Source: Rhizobium sp. NXC14 (GTDB lineage Bacteria > Pseudomonadota > Alphaproteobacteria > Rhizobiales > Rhizobiaceae). From it: 64,000 nt of DNA. The notes under the pieces are model-generated. The model was not told the origin of the DNA. It searched no databases and saw nothing but the letters and a program-made list of their open reading frames with translations. Of the stretch, positions 9,337 through 19,464 are shown in pieces. The position numbers and the translations under genes were made by a program. Numbering within the stretch: the stretch's first letter is position 1; each line of letters starts with the position of its first letter. The DNA is taken from NCBI RefSeq assembly GCF_002117485.1, contig NZ_CP021030.1:189001-253000 (forward strand), read 5' to 3'.

Positions 9337-10641
9337 ATGGCCAAGACCGATATCGCGAGACGCGTCTACAATCACGCCTGGAAACTCGACCCGATCATCC
9401 GCAGCCTGATCGATACCGACTTCTATAAGCTGCTGATGCTCCAGATGATCTGGAAGCTCTATCCTGATGTGAACGCCTCCTTCACCCTCATCAACCGCAC
9501 CAAGCGCGTGCATCTCGCCGAAGAGATCGATGAAGGCGAACTACGCGAACAGCTCGACCACGCCCGCACGCTGCGGCTCTCCAAGAAGGAGATGATATGG
9601 CTGGCGGGTAATAGTTTCTACGGCCGCGCGCAGATCTTCGAGCCGGAATTCCTTGCCTGGCTGTCCAACTTCCAACTTCCCGAATACGAGCTATCGAAGA
9701 AGGAGGGGCAATATGTGCTGGACTTCCATGGGTCCTGGAAGGAAACCACCATGTGGGAGATCCCGGCGCTTGCCATCGTCAACGAGCTGCGTTCGCGCTC
9801 GGCGATGAGGGCGCTCGGTCCCTTTACCCTCGATGTGCTCTATGCGCGTGCCAAGGCAAAGATGTGGTCGAAGGTAGAACGGCTGAAGGAATTGCCGGGC
9901 CTGCGCATCTCCGATTTCGGCACTCGCCGCCGTCACAGTTTTCTCTGGCAGCGCTGGTGCGTCGAGGCGCTGAAGGAAGGTATCGGTCCGGCCTTCACCG
10001 GCACCAGCAATGTCTTGCTGGCGATGGATTCCGATCTCGAGGCGGTCGGCACCAATGCCCACGAGCTGCCGATGGTGGCAGCCGCCCTGGCGCAAACCGA
10101 TGAGCAGCTGCGCAACGCCCCTTACAAAATCCTGCGCGACTGGAACAAGCTCTATGGCGGCAACCTGCTGATCGTCCTGCCGGACGCCTTCGGCACCGCG
10201 GCCTTCCTGCGCGACGCCCCCGAATGGGTCGCCGACTGGACCGGCTTCCGTCCGGACAGCGCGCCGCCGATCGAAGGCGGTGAAAAGATCATCGACTGGT
10301 GGAAGAAGATGGGCCGCGATCCGCGCCAGAAGTTGTTGATCTTTTCCGACGGCCTCGATGTCGACGCCATCATCGATACCTACCGGCATTTCGAAGGCCG
10401 CGTGCGCATGAGCTTCGGCTGGGGCACCAACCTGACGAATGATTTTGCCGGCTGTGCGCCGACGGAAATCTCAGGCCTCAATCCGATCTCGATCGTCTGC
10501 AAGGTCAGCGACGCCAACGGCCGCCCGGCGGTGAAACTCTCCGACAACCCGCAGAAGGCGACGGGCGAGCCGGCCGAAGTCGAACGCTACCTGAAATTCT
10601 TCGGCGCCGAAGATAGGGTCGATCAGACCGTCCTGGTATAG
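9337..10641 (+). CDS. pncB: Nicotinate phosphoribosyltransferase
   Basis: A 434-residue NAPRTase of the PncB type, which makes nicotinate mononucleotide from nicotinate and PRPP in the NAD salvage pathway. The N-terminal region holds the family segment [14 protein letters not shown] (about 22-35). The central segment around residue 205 ([13 protein letters not shown]) and [10 protein letters not shown] near 220 belong to the phosphoribosyl and nicotinate sites; the His of this loop is the one phosphorylated in characterised enzymes. The frame is open further upstream, but the ATG at 9337 gives the family length. The 3' end overlaps the convergent gene at 10623 by 19 bases. Confidence 0.93.
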   Translation: MAKTDIARRVYNHAWKLDPIIRSLIDTDFYKLLMLQMIWKLYPDVNASFTLINRTKRVHLAEEIDEGELREQLDHARTLRLSKKEMIWLAGNSFYGRAQIFEPEFLAWLSNFQLPEYELSKKEGQYVLDFHGSWKETTMWEIPALAIVNELRSRSAMRALGPFTLDVLYARAKAKMWSKVERLKELPGLRISDFGTRRRHSFLWQRWCVEALKEGIGPAFTGTSNVLLAMDSDLEAVGTNAHELPMVAAALAQTDEQLRNAPYKILRDWNKLYGGNLLIVLPDAFGTAAFLRDAPEWVADWTGFRPDSAPPIEGGEKIIDWWKKMGRDPRQKLLIFSDGLDVDAIIDTYRHFEGRVRMSFGWGTNLTNDFAGCAPTEISGLNPISIVCKVSDANGRPAVKLSDNPQKATGEPAEVERYLKFFGAEDRVDQTVLV

Positions 10642-10865
10642 GCTCGAGGTGAAGCGCGGCCATCACGGGGTACCTCGATGTGCCCCGCCATCGCATCCTC
10701 GATCGACCAGCCGAAGCGCCAGGCGTCGAACATCGAATACCATTCCTGAAAATCGGTGATCGGCAGCACATCCGGCTTCGACATCGGATTGTCGGCCAGG
10801 CTGCGGCCACGAGCACGGTCGCGCACGCCGCGCTCCTGCATCTCAAGCAGATTCTCGAACATCAT
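10623..10865 (-). CDS. Small RMF-like protein (possible ribosome modulation factor family)
   Basis: An 80-residue protein. GGGAGG at 10874-10879 stands 8 bases before the ATG at 10865 and decides this start over in-frame upstream codons. The central part follows the pattern of ribosome modulation factor: ERG, then GRS, then NPM, then W..GW...AMA. E. coli RMF has RGY..G..GRS...CPY....W..GW.EAMA. This protein carries about 12 extra residues between the Pro and the Trp motifs. RMF binds ribosomes and drives 100S dimer formation in stationary phase. The homology is my own pattern reading, so a function in ribosome hibernation is only an inference. Its 3' end overlaps that of pncB by 19 bases. Confidence 0.55.
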   Translation of the reverse strand: MMFENLLEMQERGVRDRARGRSLADNPMSKPDVLPITDFQEWYSMFDAWRFGWSIEDAMAGHIEVPRDGRASPRAYTRTV

Positions 10866-11219
10866 GACCCCGGCCTCCCGTTCCATGGGTTTATGCAATC
10901 ATGCTAATGAAGCATTGTCGAGTCCGGATGTGAGCATTCCGGTTTTTCACAGGATTAGCCCCAATTGGCTATTTCGAGGCGATTACAGCCCGACGTCGGA
11001 TCGATCCGGCGAAACGGATGGGGTGACGGGGAGGCTCGGCTTCCTGGCTGGGGTCCGCCACCAAGCCTCCCGGCTGACCGAATCTCTGAAAGCGGCAGCA
11101 CTGATAGAGTGCCGCTTTCTGCTCGGGCTGATCCAACTGTGATGAAGGCGAGAGTTAACCGGGGATTAATATCCACCGGCACTGTCTCAATCCGACGCAA
11201 TCCGGCCGGGCCGACGGTG
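10866..11219. other. 354-bp intergenic stretch
   Basis: It holds the start region of the RMF-like gene and the 3' flank of the KTSC gene. No coding frame here looks real. The one clear structure is a perfect 10-bp hairpin, 11088-11097 with 11110-11119, with a 12-base loop. It has no T-run on either strand, so it is a weak terminator candidate at best. Confidence 0.5.
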
Positions 11220-11429
11220 TCAGGCAGCCAGTCTGCGAAACCGCGTCCTGATCCGGTCGAGATAATAATGTCCGGGAGACGACGCCGCCGTCATCGCATG
11301 GGCTTCCGAAGAGGGCACGCCTTCGAACAGACGCTCCTCGCCGTTCTTGAAGCAAATCCTCAGCCGCCCGTCTTCCTGGCTGAAATAGACGGATTTGATG
11401 ATCTTCGACTGTACCGAAAGTTCTTCCAC
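11220..11429 (-). CDS. KTSC-domain protein
   Basis: A 69-residue protein with GTG start at 11429 preceded by AGAGG. The sequence fits the KTSC domain: an N-terminal strand with IKSVYFSQEDGRLRICF, then NGEERLFEGVP, then a segment with AASSPGHYYLDRIRTRF that matches the family's A.S.G.yf...IR pattern. KTSC domains are short stand-alone or lysyl-tRNA synthetase-associated modules of unknown biochemical role, possibly nucleic-acid binding. It is transcribed away from the membrane-protein gene that begins at 11651. Confidence 0.75.
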   Translation of the reverse strand: MEELSVQSKIIKSVYFSQEDGRLRICFKNGEERLFEGVPSSEAHAMTAASSPGHYYLDRIRTRFRRLAA

Positions 11430-11650
11430 CTGTTTTACCTCTGTTTTTTGGTTTGGCAGACCCTAAACCCAAACGTGCAAAGACGCGGTGAATTCGCATG
11501 GTAAAAAAACAGGAATCTTGCGGTGTGCTGTCAACCTCCGACATATTCCTGGTTCCCCAGCACGTTTGATGACCGTCCCGCATTTGACAGCCGTATATTT
11601 TGATGACGATATCTTCGACTCAGCAGCGACGGCGGATGGCAGGGGTGATA

Positions 11651-12367
11651 ATGCTACGTGAAACGATTTCCTTCATAAGATATAATTTATTTCTCGTTTG
11701 TTTATTTGTCACAATAAGCTGCGGAATAATATTATTTTCAGAGTACAACGAAAGTAGTGGTGTTGGTTCTACTCAGTTCTTTATTGCGTTATATACAGGA
11801 TTTTGTGTCCAAAATGCGATATTGAGCGGAACCGGGCGAGTGCAACTCAACCGGGGCATGGCCGGGTTTGGCAGCTACATCTGGAAAAATATTCTTATCC
11901 TGCTTGTCGTAATAGGTATCGGAATCGGCGTTCCTCTTGCATTCGGCGCTGTTTCTTTCTCGAGGGGGCTGTTCGCAATTTTCTATCCGTTGCTCCTCGC
12001 TCTTGTCGGAACTTGGCCGACTGCTGGAATAGCGGGCTCAACTAGCGGGCTTGCAGAGGCCTTTGCCGGGGGGCGGCGTAATTTCCTTCCAACCTTTTTG
12101 CGCCTGTTTGCGGGGATGATTCTTCCTCCCATTGTTTCGTTTCTATTGATAGCCATAGCGGCGTCGATGTCATACGAAGCGGATGCTGTCTTTCAGGGTG
12201 GTAAAATAAGCCTCATTACATTGGCGCTCCTTATTGTTTCGCAAAGCACGCAGACATTTGGAATCTGCTATGCCTCCACGGTTCTGGCTCACAAATTTCA
12301 GATGTCCGAAGGAGGACCTCAAGCGGGGACAGTCCCAGCGACAAACGTCTCGGAGATATTCGAATAG
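11651..12367 (+). CDS. Multi-pass membrane protein, unknown function
   Basis: A 238-residue protein with about six membrane helices (roughly 10-30, 45-62, 78-102, 106-126, 148-172 and 184-206) and a polar C-terminal tail. No motif I recognise. AGGGG at 11641-11645 supports the ATG at 11651; in-frame ATGs at 11603 and 11636 are alternatives. The first 200 bases are clearly richer in A and T than the neighbours, with codons such as ATA, TTA and TTT that are rare elsewhere in the window. Together with the tRNA-Ser gene 270 bases downstream this suggests acquisition by transfer. The stretch 12368-12639 after it holds no gene I can support. Confidence 0.7.
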   Translation: MLRETISFIRYNLFLVCLFVTISCGIILFSEYNESSGVGSTQFFIALYTGFCVQNAILSGTGRVQLNRGMAGFGSYIWKNILILLVVIGIGIGVPLAFGAVSFSRGLFAIFYPLLLALVGTWPTAGIAGSTSGLAEAFAGGRRNFLPTFLRLFAGMILPPIVSFLLIAIAASMSYEADAVFQGGKISLITLALLIVSQSTQTFGICYASTVLAHKFQMSEGGPQAGTVPATNVSEIFE

Positions 12368-12639
12368 AGTCTGGCTATCATCACGCTGATCCCTTCGTCG
12401 GCAGCATCGGCGACCGTACAACTACATAGGTTCGGCTGCTCAAGTGCCTGCCAACTTCCGGTCTGGTGTCGATCAGGCCGTGGTTGGGAGGGAATGGGTC
12501 TCTTCCGACGCCCAGCTACGGGTAGTTCATCGCGGTGGATGTCGGCGGGCACGCAGTCTCGGCTGCACCGCATGCAATTGGATTCTCGCGAGACTTGACG
12601 GCCTGCTAAAGAGAAAGCAGCAACGGTTTTTAACGAAAA

Positions 12640-12729
12640 TGGCGGACAGAGAGGGATTCGAACCCTCGGTACGCTTTCACGTACACACGCGTTCCAGGCG
12701 TGCGCCTTAAACCACTCGGCCACCTGTCC
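12640..12729 (-). tRNA. tRNA-Ser(GGA)
   Basis: On the reverse strand the 90-base gene folds as a class II tRNA: acceptor stem GGACAGG pairing with the 3' end TCTGTCC, D-arm, anticodon loop CTGGAAC with anticodon GGA (plus-strand 12693-12695), a long variable arm, T-loop GGTTCGAATCC and an encoded CCA at 12642-12640. It reads UCC and UCU codons. Open frames crossing it are false. Confidence 0.97.
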
Positions 12730-12956
12730 TTTGGCGTTCGCGCCCGGATAGGAGCAAATCGTCGGAACGGCGCGATATATACCGATGAATTTTTGCCGAT
12801 CAACCCAAATCTAACAGTTTTTTGACTTCTTCCGATAAAACTCCGCTCGGCCCATCCCATTGTGCTTCACCTCAGCGATGACTATGTAATTCTCAAGGTG
12901 GAGAATGGCGCGGGCTCGCCGGAATTGTCCGGCATATCGAAGCGTCGGAGGGATTG

Positions 12957-13274
12957 ATGCGTTTCCTGTTGCGTCTGGCGAGTCTTGTCGCACTTGCGGC
13001 AGCCGTTATTGCCGGGACCATCGATTCGATCCAATCGGTTGCCGCCTCCGCCGTGATCATGACGCCGATGTCGGATGCCTGGCAGGATGTGAGCCCGGAC
13101 ACACTGACGTCGCTGCAATCCGCGCTTTCCTACTATATCCACCCGCGCTTCTATGCCTTCATCTTTCAGTGGCTGATGCTCCAGCCGGCCTTTGCGGTTT
13201 TTCTTGTGATCGCGCTGCTTCTTTGGATGGTCGGCTACAAGAAGCCGCCGGTGGCCGGCCGTTTTACGGCATAG
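12957..13274 (+). CDS. Small membrane protein, unknown function
   Basis: A 105-residue protein with an N-terminal hydrophobic helix (about 3-22) and a second near the C-terminus (about 70-92), ending in a basic tail. GGAGG at 12947-12951 supports the ATG at 12957 rather than the TTG three bases upstream. Composition and length fit a conserved rhizobial hypothetical protein. The N-terminal helix could be a signal peptide or anchor, and the topology is then N-in, loop outside. No functional motif is seen. Confidence 0.7.
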   Translation: MRFLLRLASLVALAAAVIAGTIDSIQSVAASAVIMTPMSDAWQDVSPDTLTSLQSALSYYIHPRFYAFIFQWLMLQPAFAVFLVIALLLWMVGYKKPPVAGRFTA

Positions 13275-13589
13275 GCAAGTTGGTCTTGCCGCTGCGGCTC
13301 GGCCGAAGATTCGGTCGCCGCCGGTCTTTCCGTGACCCCGACATGGCTGTCGGATTGCCGGGAAATTTTGCATCCCGGCAGCGGAAATGTCCAAAAATCA
13401 GCCCGAGAGAACTGATTTTCAGCAATCGCTGCAAATCTTTACCGCCTGAAAAATTTCTGGTGAATTTTTCTGTGAGCCATGCAAGGATGCGCGCAGCCAG
13501 GCCTCCGGGGGGAGGTCGGTGGTTCCGCAGACATGCCCAAAAGGGCTTGCGGGAGGACCCCTAATGAATAGCAACAACAGGGCTGCACA
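13275..13589. other. 315-bp upstream region of the nucleoside importer operon
   Basis: No gene is supported here. It contains a 7-bp hairpin at 13357-13379 that could end transcription of the preceding gene (though it has no T-run), and the symmetric element at 13448-13470. The promoter of the importer operon must lie here; I cannot fix its -35 and -10 boxes. Confidence 0.55.
13448..13470. promoter_or_regulatory. Inverted repeat, candidate operator of the nucleoside operon
   Basis: GAAAAATT at 13448-13455 and its exact complement AATTTTTC at 13463-13470 are separated by 7 bases. It lies 120 bases before the binding-protein gene. Symmetry and spacing suit a dimeric repressor, for example of the LacI, GntR or DeoR type, but no regulator gene is adjacent. 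Confidence 0.4.
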
Positions 13590-14582
13590 ATGAAAAAATC
13601 CCTTCTCACTCTCCTTGCCGTGGCTGCCATGTCGACGACGGCGCTTGCCGCCGATGTCAAGCCGGCGCTGGTTTACGGCACCGGCGGGAAGTTCGATAAG
13701 TCTTTCAACGAAGCGGCCTATAACGGCGCCGAGAAGTTCAAGGCCGAGACCGGCATCGCCTATCGCGATTTCGAGCCGACCGGCGACACCCAGGGCGAAC
13801 AGGCCATCCGCAACTTCGCAAGCCGCGGTTTCAACCCGGTGGTCGCCGTGTCCTTCGCCTGGACCTCGGCTATCGAGAAGGTCGCAGCCGAATTCCCGGA
13901 TACCAAATTCATCATCGTCGACTCCGTCGTCGACAAGCCGAACGTCCGCTCGGTCGTCTACAAGGAAGAAGAAGGCTCCTACCTCGTCGGCATTCTCGCC
14001 GGCATGGCCTCCAAGACCGGCAAGGTCGGCTTCGTCGGCGGCATGGACATTCCGCTGATCCGCAAATTCGAATGCGGCTATGAGCAAGGCGCGCGTGCCG
14101 CCAAGGCCGATATCGAGGTGTTCCAGAACATGACCGGCACCACCGGTGCTGCCTGGAACGATCCGGTTCGTGGCGGTGAGCTCACCAAGAACCAGATCGA
14201 CCAGGGCGCGGATGTTATTTACGCGGCAGCCGGCGCCACCGGCCTTGGTGTTCTGCAGACCGCCGCCGACAACAAGAAGCTGTCGATCGGCGTCGACTCC
14301 AACCAGAACCATCTTCATCCGGGCTCGGTCCTGACCTCGATGGTCAAGCGCGTCGACCTCGCCGTCTACAACGCCTACACCGATACCAAGAACGACAAGT
14401 TCACCGCGGGCGTTCAGGCCCTCGGCGTCAAGGAAGATGGTGTTGGCGCCGCGATCGACGACAACAACAAGTCGCTGATCACGCCGGAAATGCAGGCTGC
14501 GGTCGACAAGGCCAAGGCCGATATCATCGCCGGAACCGTCAAGGTTCACGATTACACCTCGGACAACGCTTGCCCGAAGTGA
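13590..14582 (+). CDS. BMP-family nucleoside ABC transporter binding protein
   Basis: A 330-residue periplasmic binding protein of the basic membrane protein (BMP/PnrA) family. Residues 1-20 are a signal peptide ending ALA/AD. The mature start carries GTGGKFDKSFNEAAYNG, the ligand-binding segment of BMP proteins in which Asp and Asn contact the ribose and base of purine nucleosides. FVGGMDIPLI (about 150) and GVDSNQN (about 235) are further family segments. It delivers nucleosides to the permeases encoded downstream. A terminator directly after it should give a surplus of binding protein over membrane subunits. Confidence 0.9.
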   Translation: MKKSLLTLLAVAAMSTTALAADVKPALVYGTGGKFDKSFNEAAYNGAEKFKAETGIAYRDFEPTGDTQGEQAIRNFASRGFNPVVAVSFAWTSAIEKVAAEFPDTKFIIVDSVVDKPNVRSVVYKEEEGSYLVGILAGMASKTGKVGFVGGMDIPLIRKFECGYEQGARAAKADIEVFQNMTGTTGAAWNDPVRGGELTKNQIDQGADVIYAAAGATGLGVLQTAADNKKLSIGVDSNQNHLHPGSVLTSMVKRVDLAVYNAYTDTKNDKFTAGVQALGVKEDGVGAAIDDNNKSLITPEMQAAVDKAKADIIAGTVKVHDYTSDNACPK

Positions 14583-14609
14583 TCAGCGCCCTGATGTAAT
14601 ATCGAGATC

Positions 14610-14650
14610 GGGCGTATGGCGGAGGGATTTTCGCCATACGCCCTTTTCTT
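14610..14650 (+). terminator. Terminator/attenuator inside the importer operon
   Basis: A perfect 12-bp stem (14610-14621 with 14632-14643), 10-base loop, then TTTTCTT. It stands between the binding-protein gene and the ATPase gene and probably works as a partial terminator. Confidence 0.88.
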
Positions 14651-14664
14651 ATTTGGAGCCTGCA

Positions 14665-16176
<1,512 letters not shown>

Positions 16177-16183
16177 GGCCTTT

Positions 16184-17287
16184 ATGAGCACTGCTTCCGT
16201 TCCGCTTCCGAGATGGATCAATTACGGTCTGATCCCGCTTTTAAATCTCGTCGTTGCCTTCTTGATCTCGGGTTTCGTCGTCTGGCTGATCGGCGAAAGC
16301 CCGCTTGCCGCTCTTTCGCTGCTGATCGAGGGTGCCTTCGGCAGCGGCGAAGGCATAGGCTTCACACTCTACTATGCAACGAGTTTCATCTTCACTGGCC
16401 TTTCCGTAGCAGTCGCCATCCACGCCGGTCTCTTTAACATCGGCTCCGAAGGTCAGGCCTATATTGGCGGTCTCGGCTGTGCGCTGGTAGCGCTTGCGCT
16501 CGACAATTACGTGCCCTGGTATGTGACGATGCCGATCGCCATTGTCGGCGCCGGGATATTCGGTGCGGCATGGGCCTTCATTCCCGCTTTCCTGCAGGCC
16601 AAACGCGGCAGCCATATCGTTATCACGACGATCATGTTCAATTACATCGCAGCCGCTCTCATGGTCTATCTGCTGGTGCACGTGCTGATCGTGCCGGGCA
16701 AGATGGCGCCGGAAACCCGCACCTTTCTCGAGGGTGGGCAGCTTCCGAAGCTTGGCTGGATCATGAGCATTTTCGGAGCCAAATTGGGTGCAGCACCCTT
16801 CAACGTCTCCTTCATCATCGCCCTCCTTGCCGCCTGGTTTGTCTGGATCCTCATCTGGCGCACTAAGCTCGGCTTTGAGATGCGTACACTCGGCGTGAGC
16901 TCGACAGCCGCTGCCTATGCCGGCATACCCTATGCACGCATCGTCATCATCGCCATGCTGATTTCAGGCGCGCTCGCCGGCATGATGGCGCTCAATCCGG
17001 TCATGGGCTCTTCCGCCCGTCTGCAGGTTGAATTCGTGGGTGGCGCCGGCTTCGTCGGTATTGCAGTGTCGCTGATGGGCCGCAACCATCCGCTCGGCAT
17101 CATCTTTTCCGCAATCCTTTTCGGCACCCTTTACCAGGGCGGCGACTGGATCTCTTTCGAGATGCCGAATATCACCCGCGAAATGATCCTGGTCATTCAG
17201 GGACTGGTGATCCTCTTTGCCGGCGCGCTGGAATACATGTTCCGGCCGGCAATGGTGCACATTTACCAGCAATTCAAACGAGCCTGA
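16184..17287 (+). CDS. Nucleoside ABC transporter permease 1
   Basis: A 367-residue inner-membrane permease of the BPD_transp_2 (branched-chain/ribose) family, with about nine hydrophobic helices. Residues such as NIGSEGQAYIGG (about 93-104) match the family's conserved NIGxEGQ segment. TGAGG, which includes the stop of the ATPase gene, acts as ribosome-binding site 5 bases before the ATG at 16184, so translation is coupled. It pairs with the permease that begins 10 bases after its stop. Confidence 0.9.
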   Translation: MSTASVPLPRWINYGLIPLLNLVVAFLISGFVVWLIGESPLAALSLLIEGAFGSGEGIGFTLYYATSFIFTGLSVAVAIHAGLFNIGSEGQAYIGGLGCALVALALDNYVPWYVTMPIAIVGAGIFGAAWAFIPAFLQAKRGSHIVITTIMFNYIAAALMVYLLVHVLIVPGKMAPETRTFLEGGQLPKLGWIMSIFGAKLGAAPFNVSFIIALLAAWFVWILIWRTKLGFEMRTLGVSSTAAAYAGIPYARIVIIAMLISGALAGMMALNPVMGSSARLQVEFVGGAGFVGIAVSLMGRNHPLGIIFSAILFGTLYQGGDWISFEMPNITREMILVIQGLVILFAGALEYMFRPAMVHIYQQFKRA

Positions 17288-17297
17288 GGAACGGACG

Positions 17298-18269
17298 ATG
17301 GATTACTACGAAATCTTCATCAACGTCCTGAGCTCGACGGTCAGGCTGTCTATTCCGCTGATCTTTACTGCGCTCGCAGGACTGTTTTCGGAGCGCGCCG
17401 GCATCTTCGATATCGGCCTGGAAGGCAAGATGCTGGGCTCGGCCTTCGCCGCCGCCTGCGTGGCCTATCTCACTGGTTCGGCCTGGCTAGGGCTCGGCGC
17501 GGGCGTCGTCTGCTCGGTGGCGCTCAGCCTGGTGCATGGCTTCGCCTCGATCACCAACCGCGGCAACCAGATCGTCTCGGGTGTGGCGATCAACTTCTTC
17601 ATCGCCGGCATTACCATCGTGCTCGGCCAAGCCTGGTTCGGCCAGGGCGGACGCACGCCGCAGCTGGCGCCTGAATCCCGCTTCGCGCCGATCATCCTGC
17701 CGGGCGCCAATGCCGTCCACGACATACCGATCATCGGCCCGCTCTATGCAAGCGTGATATCGGGCAACAATATCCTCACCTATCTTGCCTTCCTCGCCGT
17801 GCCTTTCTCCTGGTGGGTCCTTTATCGCACGCGTTTCGGCCTCAGGCTGCGCGCCGTCGGCGAAAATCCGGGCGCAGTCGATACGGCAGGCATTTCGGTT
17901 GCCTGGCTGCGCTACCGCGCCGTCATGTGCGCCGGCATCCTCTGCGGCTTTTCCGGCACCTATCTCGCGATCGCCCAGTCCGCCGCCTTCATCAAGGACA
18001 TGTCGGCCGGCAAGGGTTATATCGCGCTGGCGGCGCTGGTCTTCGCCAAGTGGAAGCCGGTACCGGTGATGTTTGCCTGTCTGCTCTTCGGCTTCCTCGA
18101 TGCTTTGGCGAACTTCATGCAGGGCAAGCAGGTACCATTGGTCGGTGAGGTGCCGGTCCAGGTTTTCCAGGCGCTGCCCTATATCCTGACCTGCATCCTC
18201 CTTGCCGGCTTCATCGGCGTCGCAATCCCGCCGAAGGCCGGCGGCGTGCCCTATACGAAGGAGCGTTGA
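17298..18269 (+). CDS. Nucleoside ABC transporter permease 2
   Basis: A 323-residue permease of the same family as the preceding one. FDIGLEGKMLGSA near residue 40 is the conserved NIGxEG-type segment in this subunit, and VGENPGAVDTAGI near 195 is the usual cytoplasmic loop. The start is the ATG at 17298 with TGAGGAA upstream; the open frame reaches further back into the previous gene. Its TGA overlaps the ribosome-binding region of cdd, so the transporter and the salvage enzymes form one operon. Confidence 0.9.
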   Translation: MDYYEIFINVLSSTVRLSIPLIFTALAGLFSERAGIFDIGLEGKMLGSAFAAACVAYLTGSAWLGLGAGVVCSVALSLVHGFASITNRGNQIVSGVAINFFIAGITIVLGQAWFGQGGRTPQLAPESRFAPIILPGANAVHDIPIIGPLYASVISGNNILTYLAFLAVPFSWWVLYRTRFGLRLRAVGENPGAVDTAGISVAWLRYRAVMCAGILCGFSGTYLAIAQSAAFIKDMSAGKGYIALAALVFAKWKPVPVMFACLLFGFLDALANFMQGKQVPLVGEVPVQVFQALPYILTCILLAGFIGVAIPPKAGGVPYTKER

Positions 18270-18271
18270 TC

Positions 18272-18661
18272 ATGTCCCACGACCTGTTCGAGGCCGCTCG
18301 CGGCGCTATGGCCTTTGCGCATGCGCCCTATTCGAAATTCCCGGTCGGTGCGGCGATCCGCGCCGAGGACGGCAAGGTCTATACCGGCGCAAACATCGAA
18401 AACCTCTCCTTCCCGCAAGGATGGTGCGCCGAGCCGACCGCGATCAGTGCCATGATCATGGGTGGCGCCAGGAAGATCGTCGAAATGGCCGTGATCGCCG
18501 AGAAGCTGCCACTCTGCCCGCCCTGCGGCGGCTGCCGCCAGAAGATCTCCGAATTCGCCGCCAAGGACACGAAGATCTATCTCTGCGATGAGGCGGGCGT
18601 GAAGAAGACCATGACAATGGAAGAGCTTCTTCCCTTCAGCTTCGAGACGGAACTCGGATGA
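18272..18661 (+). CDS. cdd: Cytidine deaminase
   Basis: A 129-residue tetrameric-type cytidine deaminase, which converts cytidine and deoxycytidine to uridine and deoxyuridine. The active-site motif CAEPTAI begins at C52 with catalytic E54, and PCGGCRQ supplies zinc ligands C85 and C88. The N-terminal YSKFPVGAA segment binds substrate. AAGGAG at 18258-18263 decides for the ATG at 18272. It overlaps punA by four bases (ATGA). Confidence 0.95.
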   Translation: MSHDLFEAARGAMAFAHAPYSKFPVGAAIRAEDGKVYTGANIENLSFPQGWCAEPTAISAMIMGGARKIVEMAVIAEKLPLCPPCGGCRQKISEFAAKDTKIYLCDEAGVKKTMTMEELLPFSFETELG

Positions 18662-19464
18662 GGACGACGGTCGACCTGCTCGCCGCATTGCTCGGGGCGA
18701 TCAAGCCGCGCCATGGCATCGTGCTCGGCTCTGGTCTCGGCTCCCTCGTTGGCCAGTTGGAAGGCGCCGTCCGTATTCCCTATCGCGATCTGCCGGGCTT
18801 TCCCGTCAGCGCCGTCTCCGGCCACGCCGGCGAAGTTGTCGCCGGCCGCCTCGGTGGAAAGCCGGTCATCATGCTCTCCGGCCGCGTCCATTATTATGAG
18901 AAGGGCGATGCCAACGCCATGCGCCTGCCGATCGAGGTCTTGAAGGCGCTCGGCGTCGAGGCGCTGATCCTGACCAATTCGGCCGGATCGCTGCGCGACA
19001 ACATGCCGCCTGGTTCGGTGATGCAGATTACCGATCACATCAACTATTCCGGCATGAACCCGCTGATCGGCGAGGAAAGCGACCATCGCTTCGTCGGCAT
19101 GACCAATGCCTATGACGCCGGCCTCGCCGCGGCAATGCGGAAGGCGGCGGCAAAACTCAAGATCGAGCTGGGGCAGGGCGTCTATATGTGGTTTTCCGGT
19201 CCGAGCTTCGAAACGCCGGCCGAAATCCGCATGGCGCGCATCCTCGGCGCCGATGCCGTCGGCATGTCGACGGTGCCGGAGGTGATCATCGCAAGAATGC
19301 TGGGTCTGCGGGTTGCGGCCGCTTCCGTTATCACCAACTATGGAGCAGGCATGACCGGCAATGAGCTCAGCCATGAAGAAACCAAGGACATGGCGCCCGT
19401 CGGCGGCGCCCGTCTCGCCGCCATATTGAAAGAGATGATTGCGGGAGAAAGCGAAAATGAATAG
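18658..19464 (+). CDS. punA: Purine-nucleoside phosphorylase, trimeric (class II) type
   Basis: A 268-residue phosphorylase that splits purine (deoxy)ribonucleosides with phosphate to base and (deoxy)ribose 1-phosphate. GSGLGSL near 24-30 is the phosphate-binding loop, SGRVHYYE near 74 is the family signature, and the segment YMWFSGPSFETPAEIRM near 180-196 and TNYGAGM near 223 form the nucleoside site. These features are those of the class II (PunA/MTAP-like) family rather than hexameric DeoD. It overlaps cdd at the start and deoC at the end by 8 bases. Confidence 0.9.
   Translation: MRTTVDLLAALLGAIKPRHGIVLGSGLGSLVGQLEGAVRIPYRDLPGFPVSAVSGHAGEVVAGRLGGKPVIMLSGRVHYYEKGDANAMRLPIEVLKALGVEALILTNSAGSLRDNMPPGSVMQITDHINYSGMNPLIGEESDHRFVGMTNAYDAGLAAAMRKAAAKLKIELGQGVYMWFSGPSFETPAEIRMARILGADAVGMSTVPEVIIARMLGLRVAAASVITNYGAGMTGNELSHEETKDMAPVGGARLAAILKEMIAGESENE

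Noticed and set aside
12319..12723. 134-residue frame starting inside tRNA-Ser (reverse strand)
   Set aside because: Its N-terminus is simply the translated tRNA sequence, a frequent false gene in databases.
13357..13590. Purine or other riboswitch upstream of the nucleoside operon
   Set aside because: I looked for the conserved purine-riboswitch core and found none; only a short hairpin and one dyad are present.
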